64,000 bases of DNA, taken from the NCBI GenBank assembly GCA_944472155.2, contig OX235272.1, positions 86,930,020 to 86,994,019 of the forward strand, given 5' to 3'. Every line of letters starts with the position of its first letter. Within the stretch, counting starts at the first letter, position 1. The notes under the pieces are model-generated. The model searched no databases, was not told the DNA's origin, and was given only the letters and a program-made list of their open reading frames with translations. The DNA comes from Trichobilharzia szidati. Lineage: Eukaryota > Platyhelminthes > Trematoda > Strigeidida > Schistosomatidae. A program made the position numbers and the translations under genes. Positions 11,085 to 22,279 of this stretch are shown here, in pieces.

Positions 11085-11400
11085 GCGCATTTCAATCCAA
11101 GGGATAACTGTGTATGGTTTGTCTCCGTGGTTCACAGAATGGATTCCTAAACGTTACCAAATTGCTATTCAACCGAATTACACACATTTGCCGAAGAAGC
11201 CAAAGAAGAAGAGACATCATAATTTCTTGGTTTACGCTTTGCACCAGGCAGAAGTGTTTCAGATGGTCCACTGTCACGTGATATATCGTACTTGGAGATT
11301 CTGGATGAAGGGGAAATATCATGCAATAGACGATACTGAAAAGTTTCTACAGTATGTAGACTTTGTACAAAATAAAGTTGTTATTATTATTATTGGAATT
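11085..11400 (+). repeat. 3' tail of an unidentified retroelement ending in (ATT)n
   Basis: The end (AAATATCATGCAATAGAC, TACTGAAAAGTTTCTACAG, then AATAAAGTTG and ATT repeats) is shared with 24480-24650 and 42290-42460. Three dispersed copies with a common 3' end and simple-repeat tail suggest a non-LTR element or SINE. The part upstream is not matched well enough to identify it. Confidence 0.55.
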
Positions 11401-11422
11401 AATTCAAAACAGGTAAAATCTA

Positions 11423-11672
11423 GGCAAATAACATTTTTTGGATAACTTATTATTCTTGGTTAATGTAAAAGTTGTTTAGAAAAAACAGAAGCGCGCATTT
11501 TATTGTCATCAAGACGTCCAGAGAGTTCTATATTGGAAAAGGTGTAGGTGAATGGCAGTGGCTGACTGAATTACAACTAGAGTACTGATTAAAACATGAT
11601 ATGTTCATCACAATAAGCATGAATAAATCAAGAAAGTGTTATTCGAGCATTTAAGGGACTTTTCTTCAAATT
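11423..11672 (+). repeat. Left copy of 250-bp direct repeat flanking a PLE
   Basis: About 95% identical by eye to 13491-13739. Shared runs include GAAGCGCGCATTTTATTGTC and AAGCATGAATAAATCAAGAA. The PLE at 11673-13490 sits exactly between the two copies. Confidence 0.9.
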
Positions 11673-13490
11673 ATATATGTCCAAACCAAGTTCACTTCTA
11701 ACGGTTTGAAAAAATTTGGGCATTGGGTATATGATATTCATTATAATAAAGGTTTTTGTATTTCCCAATGAATGAAAAACAAAACGATATTGTTTTTACT
11801 GACGTTTCGCTATTTAATGGTAATAGCTTTATCAAAGTATTATTAAACCGGAATTTACAAAATCTCAGCATATATATAACAAACAGTTAGGGGGTGAGAA
11901 ATAGACATAGGTCAAGTTAAAGGGACATATTGAAAGTAAAAATAGCGATGAAGATCAGTAAACCAAATTACAAAGGTAATAGTATGTCTGTTATGATATC
12001 GAAATAAAGTTTACTAACTTGATCATCGTTCGTCTGTCTGGGGGCACTTTTAGTTGTCAAGTTGGTGAATTGGTAAAGATGACAAAACCATCATGTGTAG
12101 ATTGTTGGATTTGATAAGTGTATAAGATTATAAAAGCAGCGTGTAAACACACACATAATGAAAGTGCTTATCACATTCGTATTGGTTTTGTCACTTGATG
12201 GGTGGAGGGAGGTGTTGTAACCAGGTCAGATTCTGTTTTAGTCCATCATTCCTATTGAGGCAATTTCGATTCCACTTGATATGAAGTGCTTCTGATATTA
12301 GACGTTCTTTGTGATTTCTGAAGTTTTTCTGGATTATTTCAACATTGTCAAAATCCATTTTGTGGCCTCATTCTAGAGCATGTAGACCTATGGCTGATGA
12401 TTTTTCAAGTCTTTGTAGTTCAACAGGATTTCTCGGTGGTCGAAGAGATGCTCTACGGTGTTCATTTCTTCTGATTTTGATTTCTCGACATGTTTGTCCG
12501 ATGTATATCGCACCATAGTCCAAGCATTTTATTTTATAGATACAATTAGACAGAGAGTCTTTAGGGATTTGGTCTTTTATTTGGATAAGGTTGCTTTGAA
12601 GTGTGTCTGATGTTTTGAAGAAAACTCTAATGTCGAGCTGATTGAGTACTCTTCTGATATCGTCTGACGTCTCTGCTCTATATGGAATGACGACTGTTGA
12701 TGTCCATGTTTTCGGAATGCGTTTTCGGCCATACTTAATGTCTGTATTGATTTGTTGATGAAGTTCCATGGGTAGTTGTTTTGCTTGGGAGTTTCAGTAA
12801 TGTTTGATATTTCTTCTTCTTTTTCTTTCTCGTCGGTTATCAGAGAGTGTGCTCGTCTAAGAAGACTTGAAACAAATGAAATCTTTGCGCTGATGGAGTG
12901 TGATGACTTGAAGTCTAAATATTTATTTGAGTGGGTTTTCTTCCTGAATATGGATATACTAAAGTTTCCGTTTTCCCTTCTCTTAACTAGGCAGTCTAGA
13001 AATGGTAGTTCACCGACGTCTGATTCTGCTTCCGAAGTGAATTGGATTCTGAGAGATACACAGTTTATTTTCTCCAGGAATGAATTGTGTAGATCTCGTT
13101 TTAGTACTACAAAAGTATCATCTACATATCTTAACCATACTTTAGGAGTGGATATGCTTGAAAAGATGTTATTTTCAAATTTATTCATGAAAAGGTTGGC
13201 GACTATTGGGGAGACTGGTGAACCCATAGCAACACCATTTGTCTGTCTATATAAACTCCCTTTAAATGTAAAATAATTATTTTCTAGACAGAATTTTAAG
13301 CTCTTACTTATTTCACTGGTGTCCAGTGGACATCTTTGTGATAGCGTTGCACCTAATTCTAGAAGACTGGAAATGATATCAAGACTTTTGGTAATGGGGA
13401 TACTAGTATATATGATTTCAAATCCCAAATAGAACACCAAGAAATTGGTAAAGAAGACATTATGGTAAGCTATGATATTAACTCGTTATA
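11673..13490 (-). mobile_element. Penelope-like element, family A, best-preserved copy
   Basis: The minus strand keeps an almost continuous Penelope reverse transcriptase fragment (13440-12577). Visible motifs are DIISSLLELG, QTNGVAMGSPVSPIVANLF (RT block with GSP), the catalytic WLRYVDDTFVV (YVDD), and FLDCLVKR with KKTHSNKYLDFKSSHS. In an overlapping frame (12769-12368) come the thumb end (VVIPYRAETSDDIRRVL) and the GIY-YIG nuclease (CIYKIKCLDYGAIYIGQTC, then IRRNEHR). One frameshift at about 12780 separates RT from nuclease. The 3' region runs to about 11673. It lacks the N-terminal part, so is 5'-truncated and not autonomous. Closest named relative is probably the schistosome Cercyon/Perere PLE group; the exact family needs a library search. 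Confidence 0.9.
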
Positions 13491-13739
13491 GGGAAATAAC
13501 TTTTTTTGGATAAATTATTATTCTTGGTTAGTGTAAAAGTTGTTTAGAAAAACAGAAGCGCGCATTTTATTGTCATCAAGACGTCCAGAGAGTTCTATAT
13601 TGGAAAAGGTGTAGGTGAATGACAGTAGCTGACTGAATTACTACTAGAACACTGATTAAAACATGATGTGTTCATCACAATAAGCATGAATAAATCAAGA
13701 AAGTGTTATTCAAACATTTAAGGGAGTTTTGTTCAAATT
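13491..13739 (+). repeat. Right copy of 250-bp direct repeat flanking a PLE
   Basis: Matches 11423-11672 along its whole length with about a dozen differences. It starts and ends where the PLE ends, so either the PLE made an extremely long target duplication or it inserted into, or generated, a tandem duplication. Confidence 0.9.
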
Positions 13740-13989
13740 CACTGATGAATGTTTAAGATAAATTTTGATTCTGTTTGATTACAAAATTCAGGAGGACCGT
13801 AGCACTTCTAAATAAAAAAAGCCGGTGTGTTAAAACTTCTCATGTTGGAATTAGCAAATGTTGACCTCATTCACTAGGATGTCATGGCTTCTCGATGCAA
13901 TGAAATTACAAGCAAGGTGAAATAATTCAACAAATACCATTTAACAATGTTATGTAACCTAAGTAACATCTTCATACATGTGAGCAGGT

Positions 13990-14260
13990 TCAGGAGTTTC
14001 CCGTTTGCGAGACTAAAGTGTGTAAAAACTTGACTCATGAAGGTTGTAAATACCAATATAGTGAACGTTAAATGAGGCAAACGCAAAGCACAACCTCCCG
14101 CTTATCGACTTCAGACATAAATACACACATACATGTGAGTAGAAATTTAACATGAAACAGTTCTAGATAACATGTCAGTCAGGTTAGACTTTAACACGAA
14201 TGATTATTTAAGAAACATTTGCAAAAACGAACTAATGAAGGCAATCTGAACAAGTGCCCT
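13990..14260 (+). repeat. Intron block duplicated in inverse orientation at 1010-1260
   Basis: The plus strand matches the minus strand of 1010-1260, including CAACCTCC near 14090, the ATACACACATACATGTGAGT run and TTCTAGATAACATGTCAGTC. It lies upstream of the exons at 14493-15222 just as the partner lies upstream of the exon at 828, implying two paralogous genes in opposite orientation. Confidence 0.6.
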
Positions 14261-14492
14261 TTTGTGCAGTAGTTATGAAGGTCCTCACCATCGACTTTAT
14301 AGACTACTATTGTCTGTTTAGCAAGCACTACTGCTTGACTGAATGGCTTTCCGCCCACTCATATCAATCATCAGTATGTACAAGATATCATCATTATGTC
14401 ATGAACACTAGAATTCCGACTTCAGAGACGTCAATGTGTAGCAGTGATTATTGAGATTTTCACCTGTCATTTTTTTATTCCTGACACCACAG

Positions 14493-14734
14493 TGAGGCGA
14501 CATTCATTGACCAGCAACTTTCCACTAACCAAGTGACTAACTCCAGTTTTCTCCTTTACACCTGTACAACTCAGTCCATTCTTTTCAGAATTCATTCAAC
14601 AGAATTCGTCTTTATTCACAGATATCATTATACACCTGCATTTGAATCTTGTCTACTTTTCCACATGTTGACTGAGTCATCTACCATCTTGACTCATGGA
14701 AATGACTCCGTCTTGAAGAATGACAGTGATTTTA
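14493..14734 (+). CDS. Possible ectodomain exon of membrane protein gene
   Basis: Open between an acceptor (TTTTTTATTCCTGACACCACAG) and a GTGAGG donor. Read from phase 2 it gives about 80 residues with one sequon (NSS), a second (NDS), and an acidic end (LKNDSDF). It leaves in phase 1, as the next exon requires. The donor is weaker than consensus, so the boundaries are less certain than those of the two following exons. Confidence 0.4.
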
Positions 14735-14821
14735 GTGAGGAAGAAGTGATTCTATATTTCGCGAATAGGAAATGGCATTATTATTATTGTTATTCATTTA
14801 CTCTGCTGAAATTTGTTCCAG

Positions 14822-14899
14822 GTTTCTTCAAGTTATTAGATATCGTATTCATCAGAGTGTATTTCATCGTTGAGGTGTACCTGAATGAATTCGGAGAAG
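14822..14899 (+). CDS. 78-bp internal exon, membrane protein gene
   Basis: Short symmetric exon, phase 1 at both ends, between acceptor AATTTGTTCCAG and donor GGTATGTT. It encodes 25 residues with alternating hydrophobic pattern (FFKLLDIVFIRVYFIVEVYL followed by NEFGE) that could be beta strands next to the membrane, for example the end of a SEA-like fold; that is inference. Phase agrees with the exons on both sides. Confidence 0.5.
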
Positions 14900-15043
14900 G
14901 TATGTTTCATCAATCTATTGACGACGTTTCCGGAGTTCGCTGATTTCTCATTTTCAGTATTGACAGAATATTTTCGCATTTTCTCATTGATTCCCACACT
15001 GAACTGCTTACTTCGCTTGCGTCATTTTCTTCCTTCTTTACAG

Positions 15044-15222
15044 TGAGTCCTGGCATCATTCTACTCATGGTATGCGTTTGTATCCTGTCGGTGGCAGGCA
15101 TCGCCTCAATCATCTACTGTGCACTACATACTGGCTTTCGTGATAATCCAACACTGATAAGACTGAAAGTATTCAGTCGACAGAAAACACCTTATACATC
15201 TTTCTCTAATGAGAAATTATGA
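15044..15222 (+). CDS. Terminal exon: transmembrane segment and cytoplasmic tail
   Basis: Acceptor TCCTTCTTTACAG at 15031-15043, then SPGIILLMVCVCILSVAGIA leading into SIIYCALHTGF: one clear transmembrane helix of about 24 residues. A 36-residue basic/polar tail ends with the stop TGA at 15220-15222 (SNEKL*). Together with 14493-14899 this is the 3' end of a type I single-pass membrane protein. The signal peptide exon was not found; it may lie further left, displaced by the PLE and RTE insertions. Product not recognised; possibly a paralogue of the mucin-like gene because of the duplicated intron block at 13990-14260. Confidence 0.6.
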
Positions 15223-16165
15223 GCGTGATGAAGCGAAACATTTCAACATTTATAAACTGTGTGTTATTATTTTACTGTAAATATTTGACTCGATTTGATT
15301 TTTTTTGTGAAGCTTTGAAGAATGTTTTGTTGAACTTCAACGGTTATTCACCGAGTTCTTCTTAGTAAGATTTGTGGATGATTCGTTTCACAATGAATTG
15401 TTTTTCAATACGAACTGTGTGACATCAGATGACGGTTTAGTCTTGGATAGGCTGTTGTATTCCAGGAAGAAGAAGAAACTGACCGAGTGATAAGCTTTCT
15501 GGTACTAGAACAAACATCTCTTACCCTTCGCGCTGATCAGTGTTAAGCAGGGTGGATCTTTCTGTATGATATCTTTTTACAGTGTACTGTCACCTGGAAT
15601 CACTTCCTAATACCTGAAAAACAATTGTGTGAATGAGCTATCCGTTAGTTTTTGTTTTATGAATCTTTTCGTCAACTTTGCTTGTGCTACAATCTCTCTT
15701 TGAAAATTGGCGACCTCATCAATAAAATATTTTGTAGTCACGGCCTTAAAAATCAGATTCAGGCAGTTTTCTTTCTTTATTCTAATTTGAAAGGCATTAT
15801 GTGAAGTTAGTGTACTCAACGTCTGCTACACGTTGAGTAGTCTAAGTGAGTGTAAGTAAAGTGAATATAAAAGTAGGAGAGTGTTTAGTAAAATGGATAA
15901 CATTGATTTAGTATAATATAGAAATATGTGAACCCAATTAGTGATTCAGTCATCATCAGACATTCTAACTACTACTACTACTACTAACTTCTTTATAATC
16001 ACCTTTTCAAATATTTTAAGAAAAAAATTTCAATTTTTTCAATTATTTCAATATTGTATCTGGTGTTGATATTGATCGCATAGATCACTGGCGGGCTAAT
16101 GGAGAATTATTGAGAAGGTTATTAGCCTACCTCATTGTATCTGAATTTTGTTTCACGAATTTAGT
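15223..16165. other. 3' flank of membrane protein gene
   Basis: Presumed 3' UTR followed by intergenic sequence; an (ACT)n run at about 15969-15983. No other feature recognised. Confidence 0.35.
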
Positions 16166-16169
16166 CCAA

Positions 16170-16290
16170 TTCATACATGGAAAACCTGGGGAGTTGTGCA
16201 GAGCTTTTTTGTCCTAGTCTGATGCTCATCGGCAGTACACACCAGCCAGGGAATGAACCAAGGACCTTCCGTGAACTAACTTGAACCAAT
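16170..16290 (-). mobile_element. Degraded Sm-alpha-like SINE fragment
   Basis: On the minus strand a hammerhead remnant is visible (GTACTGCCGATGAGCATC, then AGACTAGGACAAAAAAGCTC), next to a B-box-like GGTTCATTCCC. The core is mutated (CCGATGA, AAAA for GAAA), so self-cleavage is not expected. Confidence 0.6.
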
Positions 16291-16615
16291 ACAAAACATA
16301 GAATGTAAGTTAATCTGATGCTCAATGATGGTACGCTACAGAATAATGAGAAGAGGGATGAAAATATCTGGATTCATGGTTGTTCCAGTTCTCTTCTGTG
16401 AATATCCCCACCACCCAACTAATTCATTCACTATCGAAGAAGGAGAAGCAGTTTGAATCCCTTCACTGAAAACTCATACTAATAGCCATTGAAATCTTTG
16501 AATTTATCTGAATATAGTTCGATGGTGACTATGAGTTGTTAGCAATCAGAATGAGTTGCAAACGCATAAATTTCAGATTTGGCTTGAAGATCTTATTGAA
16601 AAAAATGGTTTTTCA

Positions 16616-16941
16616 TCATGCATAGACGTTATTAGAGTAGGTATAGTGACCAAAACTCGTGTATTTTGATCTGAACACAGGAAATCGATGTTTTGCTTCT
16701 ACTGCATAGCTGCTAACCAGAATTTCCTTCAGATATTCACAGTCACCAAATTCCCCGACGACAGCAAATAGGCAGTGATTCGCAGTAAAATCTACAGAAC
16801 TAAATATGACATTATGTGAAATAGTAAAAACTACCTCAACAGTACCGTTATATGGCAGATATCCAGATCCAATTCCTTCTCGAGTAGAAAACACGCAATG
16901 TAGAACAAAATTATTCGAATAAAATCGACCGAAATGAGTAT
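16616..16941 (-). CDS. Terminal exon of unrecognised protein
   Basis: 326 bp, entered in phase 1 from an acceptor (ATTCCCCTTGACTCCCAG) and ending with a TGA at 16616-16618. It encodes 107 residues with a beta-rich look: THFGRFYSNNFVLHCVFST, then GIGSGYLPYNGTVEVVFTIS, NHCLFAVVGEFGDCEYLKEI and KHRFPVFRSKYTSFGHY. There are three Cys, one sequon (NGT) and no membrane segment. A stop upstream of the acceptor in the same frame supports a true exon start. Related decayed copies at 45600-45880 and 62530-62760 conserve the pattern YLKE and KxRxPV. I do not recognise the family; upstream exons should lie at higher coordinates. Confidence 0.5.
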
Positions 16942-17290
16942 CTGGGAGTCAAGGGGAATATTCTCAAAAAGGTGGGATCAAAACTGTGTCACCAAGACTC
17001 CTGCAGGTTACATATCAAGCAGACATCCCATGGAGTTGGAGGTCCCCATGACCAACCTTGACTTCATTGAGACAAAATCACATTCATGAGATAACACACT
17101 ATCAATATCATCACACGGTCACAAAGAGAAGCATTGAAATTGCAGATTAAACAGTCACAAAGTTAAAGAAGAGGGATCAATCGAACATATGATACGCTAA
17201 TGTCAGAAGAATGTTATAGAGGTTAGGAGAGAAGAGGATTATGACTACAAAGTTAGTTGAAACACATAAATAAGTTAGATAAAGCAATAA

Positions 17291-18769
17291 AAAGGCGTAA
17301 TTTGTCTGAATCGTGTGCAACACATGTCGAACAATCTGATTACACAAGGACTTGCCATAGGAATATATATGAAATTAATAAAGAGTTAAGAGGTGAGAAA
17401 TAGAAATAGACTTAGATCAAGTTAGAAGGACATATTGAAGGTCAAAAAAATACAATGAAGATTGCTAAACCAAAGAAGCGAGGTAATATCATGTCTCTGT
17501 CCTGTCTGGTATCAAAACGAAGTTTACCAGGGAAGGTTCAGTTTGATGACGAATTGTTGCTTTGAAGGCACGAAGGTGGTTTAAACTTTCTAATTGCCAA
17601 CTAAGGCTTTCACAAACTTCAGGATACGCCCCACCTCAATTTTAAATCGAATGAATTAAGTTCAGAATAGCATATCACTTACATCTGTAGAAGAGGACGA
17701 TAATTGTTTATCTTTCCTAGACATATTGCTTAGTCGACGGCTTGATGGGTCAATAAAAAGATCTATTTATAGAAAACCTACCTGAACAGGATAGTATCTT
17801 AATTACCACAGTTTCTGCCCTATTCGGTACAAAAGAGCCTTAATAAAGTGCCTCTTCAGTAGAATCCAACGAATATGCTCTGGAGACACACTTGATGAAG
17901 AAGAAAGAAAGTTGACACAAACTCTGGTTGATAACAATTATCCAGACAAGTTCATCAAGAGATATAAAGTAGTCAGAACACCAAGACCCACTCGCCCCTA
18001 AGAAAGACGTGTACATCAAGCTACCCTATATGGGTCATCATAGCGGCTTGATAACTAGACAAAGATTGAACGCTATTGTTGAAAAGACATTTTATGCAGC
18101 TAATATCATAATGATTGAGAATGTGAAGCCAATATATCTATCTAAGCCCTTTGAACATGCGAAAAATGATGTCACATCCCAATGTATTTACCAATTTGAA
18201 TGTACGTGTGGACACACATACATAGGGAGGACTCATCGATCTCTGCAAGTAAAGGCTTCAGAGCATATTCCTAAATGGCTCCAGAAACAAATAGAAACTC
18301 CAGAACTCATTGATGGTGAGAATTGGGGACCTAACTCCTCTATTGCGAAACATATTATGGAGACAGAACATAAAATTGACGTTAACACATCTTTTAAACC
18401 TATCTATAAAACGTGTTCGGGGCGTATCCTAGAGTTTGTGGAAGCCCTAGCTGACAATTAGAAAGTTTAAAACACCATCATGTGTTCAAAACAATTCGTC
18501 ATCACACTTAACGTTCCTTGGTAAACTTTGTTTTGATATCAGACAGGACAGAGATGTGATATTACCTCGCTTCTTTGGTTTAGTAATCGTTATTGTGTTT
18601 TTTTACCTTCAATATGTCCTTTTAACTTGATCTAAGTCTATTTCTATTTCTCACCTCTTAACTCCTTATTAACTTCATATATATTCCTATGGCAAGTCCT
18701 TGTGTAATCAGATTGTTCGACATGTGTTGCGCAAATACTACATTACACGATTCAAACAAATTACGCCTT
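17291..18769 (+). mobile_element. Penelope-like element, family C, with 345-bp inverted arms
   Basis: The centre (17632-18417) encodes the PLE C-terminal part: reverse transcriptase end, DTLDEEERKLTQTLVDNNYP with FIKRYKVV, then a GIY-YIG nuclease (CIYQFECTCGHTYIGRTHRS, followed by EHIPKWL). The 3' region 18418-18769 is repeated in inverse orientation at 17291-17631, joined directly to the truncated coding part. Frameshifts and stops occur near 17790-18000. Arms about 90% identical by eye. Confidence 0.9.
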
Positions 18770-18774
18770 CTTAT

Positions 18775-19230
18775 TCCCTTATCTTAATTCATAGGAGACA
18801 TTTTCCAAACGATTATTCCATTACAGTTTAGATGAAGTCAGAAGAAACCTCAGCTTGTAATGTTACAATATTCATAGGGAAAATAATTTGTGTTATAGAT
18901 AATACTCGAAGATAGTGAATGTATAGGTAAATGTTAATTCCTTTTCCATCTCTCCTATGCTCTCCTTTTTTTCGTGACAAACGCATACTACTTTACTGTA
19001 GTAAGTAGTGTGAGATATTTATTCCCTATTATCCATGGCTTTGTTCGCTAATGATGTTTAACTCAATGTGAACAGTTCAAGCTAAAGTCGTTTACAGAAA
19101 ATCAGTTCAAAATACTAATCTCTATGTGTGGAGTACAGTCTCCAAAGTTTGCCAACACTGGAGTAGGTCTTTTAAATTAGCTAGAACAACACCGAGAAAT
19201 GACGTCGGAAGATGCTGGAGAACAATATTA
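18775..19230. other. No feature seen
   Basis: No recognisable exon or repeat. Confidence 0.35.
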
Positions 19231-19234
19231 GCGA

Positions 19235-20200
19235 CTAATCAACATTCACACTGACGGCTTTTGTCCGAATAGCTACAAACGAGTACTGGTCAAGACTCTG
19301 TACTATAGAGCGAGAAGAATATGCTCTACCGAGAAACCAGAGGAAGAATTTGAGTTTCTTGAAAAGACATTGAAGAGCAATGGGTACCCTCAAAGGTTCA
19401 TCAACAAATATGGAAGATCTGAAGTCGCAAATGAAAAACAAGTCACAGTAAGAAAAAAGCCAGTCTACTTTGAGCTTGATTATAAAGGCGAAAACATTGC
19501 AGCGATGATTAACAGAAGGCTGAGCACATCACTAGCCAGAGTCTATCCTGCAGCTAAGCTCGTTCCTGTCTTTCGAACAACTTGCTCTTTGATGCAATTA
19601 AAAGTCGATAGATATCCTTCTCGTGTTAACTCCAACTGTAGACAAATTTACGTGTATCTGCGGGAGCAGTTACATTGGAAGAACAGAAAGAAGGGCATAT
19701 CTACGATTTTCTGAACATGTACCAAAAAGCTTATGTCTAAAGGGAGCAAATGCTTTAAACAGTGCCATCGCCAGGCATCTCCTCAACACGGATCATGAGG
19801 TAGACGTCAAAAAGTCGTTCAAAATTATCAACAAGCAAAACAGCTCAATTCTCCTTAAGTTTGCTGAAGCCATTTCCATCAAGCGCCTAAAACCTGATTT
19901 ATGCGTTCAAAAAGAAGCAGTTATCAGTCTTTCTTTGCCCTGGTAACTGGATATTTTTCAGTCGAAAAAGTTTTCATTGAATATGATTTTTATTGTTCGT
20001 AATAGTGTTTAATATTGTATATATATCTGTATACGTTATTAGTGTATGCGTATATTGATCGATTGATTTTTGTTTAAAATGAACTCTGTGCAAGTATGGT
20101 AAATTGTTTTTGTAGATACATTTAATAAGGTCTTTGCCATGTAATCAGTTGACGAGAAGGCGACAAAATAAAAGATGGTATCATTTTATTCTGCTAAAAC
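19235..20200 (+). mobile_element. Penelope-like element, family D, 3' part
   Basis: Frameshifted coding pieces of the PLE C-terminus: IERE..FLEKTLKSNGYPQRFINK, KPVYFELDYKGENIAAMINR, then the GIY-YIG module (FTCICGSSYIGRTERRAYLR, FSEHVPKSLCLKG), RHLLNTDHEVDVKKSFKI and the family-D end KPDLCVQKEAVISLSLPW*. A 3' region of about 250 bp follows. Close copy at 40620-41550. The catalytic YIG is present but a frameshift at about 19650 splits it from the upstream part. Confidence 0.9.
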
Positions 20201-20204
20201 TGTA

Positions 20205-22080
20205 GTTCTTGCTTTGTTCAAATTCATTAAGGGGAATAAATGTTTGAAATTCACACTGATACTACCTTGGTTCACTCTGGCAGTGAGAATACGGCAGAAG
20301 AACATGCGGTGTACGCAGTAACGTTGATCCCAAACTCACACCATCATTTCCAGCAGGAACCACCTTCAGCGCTTGGCACTATGTGAATACATGCCCATTC
20401 CCAAGCAACAAATGATGGCGACTCCATACCACGCAGCACAATGGCTGGTACTGCAGACAGACTTATCAACAAAAGCTCGGAAGCCGATCTCTTCGACGCC
20501 CCATTCCCAAAGCTGTAAGTACCACAGCTTCCTAACACATCAGTATTCTTGAAGCACGTAAACACACTAAAATAACAGTCAACTCACAGCCGGTAAGCTC
20601 TAAATGAACACGCAGTCTGATATAACCATAATATTGAAGGAAATATGAGAGAGGCTGGAACGTCATGCCATGGAAAAGACAAGTCACTTCACAGTTAGTG
20701 TATGTGGAAGAAGTCCCCATCTGAAGTCAGTCGTCTCCTTGAGACTCTGTTTATCGAAATGTGGTAAGAGAATAATTCAGACCTAGATTCGTTGGGGTCC
20801 AACACGTTTTTGACGAATTACAGCACTCAGAAATCGCTTTACTAAGCAAATGTAACAAAGTTGGAGTGACAGACTCCTAATCACTGCCTCAGGAATTCAA
20901 GGCACTGTTCTGGCCAGAATCGGGCAATGCAAAACCACGGAAATAGTTGCACTTTCACAATCTTACTTGATATCAATTTTTTTCCATGGAAGACCTGCTT
21001 ACCTGTTTCCGCAACTATAAGACGAATCATCATCGGAATATTCTAGGTGGTATGGTCCCAAGTAGACTCGAGGAAAAAGAGTTACTTAGTTTCTCGCAAT
21101 GTTCCTCATACCTTTAACAGTGTAGATGCTAATGCCTCTAATTTCGCCCAGCCTCAAAGTAACTATATTTTGAAGCTTAAAATAGACTTAAACTGGTTTA
21201 AACCATTGGCTGGAGAAATAGAAGTTTCTGTCAAAGTTACTGAGTAACCTTACGACGACCAAATTCTTTGGTACTGTATATATTGATTTTTTTTAATGTT
21301 CGTAGTGGTCTTTACCGACACAGACCAGTATTGTCTCCTGATTTTTCTGTGGGCTCAGAGCAGCACAAAGTATTCGAGGGAGAACAGTCGTATTTTATCA
21401 TCGAGTTGCCTATATGATATCAGTATCGAACCCAGATCCCGGCACTATTATTATTATTATCGGTTACATAAAAATCTCATACCTCAGAAAACACCAACTG
21501 AGATCAAGTATGTTCTAAGTATTTTCCAATTACTGTGACCTGCAAAGGTCAAATTAACATCAAATTTGACAGCAATTACTGATATATTTTGTATACCTCA
21601 AACTAATAACACCCATATTCCTTTTCATCTAAAAGATATTACGTAACTGCTTACGATATGAAATCAATAATATTTTGAGTTTTAGAAGTAAATTAAGTCA
21701 GCATTGTCATCGTAAAGAACATAGAGATTAACTGATATCCTCAATCTAAGAAGATTGAACCGTCAACCGTTTCATAAAAGTAATCGACTAAGTTATAGAG
21801 ACAAGTTTCGCGAGATTAAATCAGCTTCCTAAAAGCCCTTTCAAAATCTAGTTAAAAAGACCAACTGACATGAAAGGAGGTCAAAAGCAACTCATTTTTT
21901 CCGTATACGACATGATGGTATACTTTGCTGGATTTTATAGTGAAACCTCACTCCCATATAATCACAAATTTTAAAAGTTTATTCCGTTTGCTTTCCCGTG
22001 GAACGTTGACCTTCCAGTTTGAACTCTGAAGTTCCTAAAGCATTTTATGATATTTTTTACAAGGATGGGGTTGGTAAGAG
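20205..22080. other. No confident feature
   Basis: Long AT-rich stretch with short open frames on both strands. 20340-20565 minus and 21047-21247 plus are open but show no domain, signal peptide or splice support. An (ATT)n run at about 21447-21460 next to a B-box-like ATCGAACCCAGAT may be a SINE remnant. Confidence 0.3.
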
Positions 22081-22085
22081 TACAC

Positions 22086-22275
22086 ACACGGCCTTCTCTC
22101 TTTACCGTGGATACTTCCGGTTAGTAGAGGTTCAGGAGTGAGTCGCTTAGGGAGTATTTTACCGCTGCACTAACGACACACAAAATCACTTCCACACTGG
22201 GTTTCGAACCGAAGCTTCCTGGGCGAAAGGCAAGAATTCTAAACGCTAGACTATAATGCCGCTTATATTTTATAT
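22086..22275 (-). mobile_element. tRNA-headed SINE, degraded
   Basis: The minus strand begins with an A-box-like TATAGTCTAGCGTTTAGAAT and a B box GGTTCGAAACCC about 45 bases further on, then a body with GTGCAGCGGTAAAATACTC. Layout fits a tRNA-derived SINE, not a functional tRNA: no acceptor stem pairs. Confidence 0.55.
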
Positions 22276-22279
22276 ATCC

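Noticed and set aside
12776..13276. Plus-strand 166-codon open frame
   Set aside because: It is antisense to the PLE reverse transcriptase, whose YVDD and GSP motifs are on the minus strand.
20344..20720. Minus-strand gene with Cys and hydrophobic stretches
   Set aside because: No consistent splice sites, no signal peptide or domain, and frame changes; not supportable by eye.
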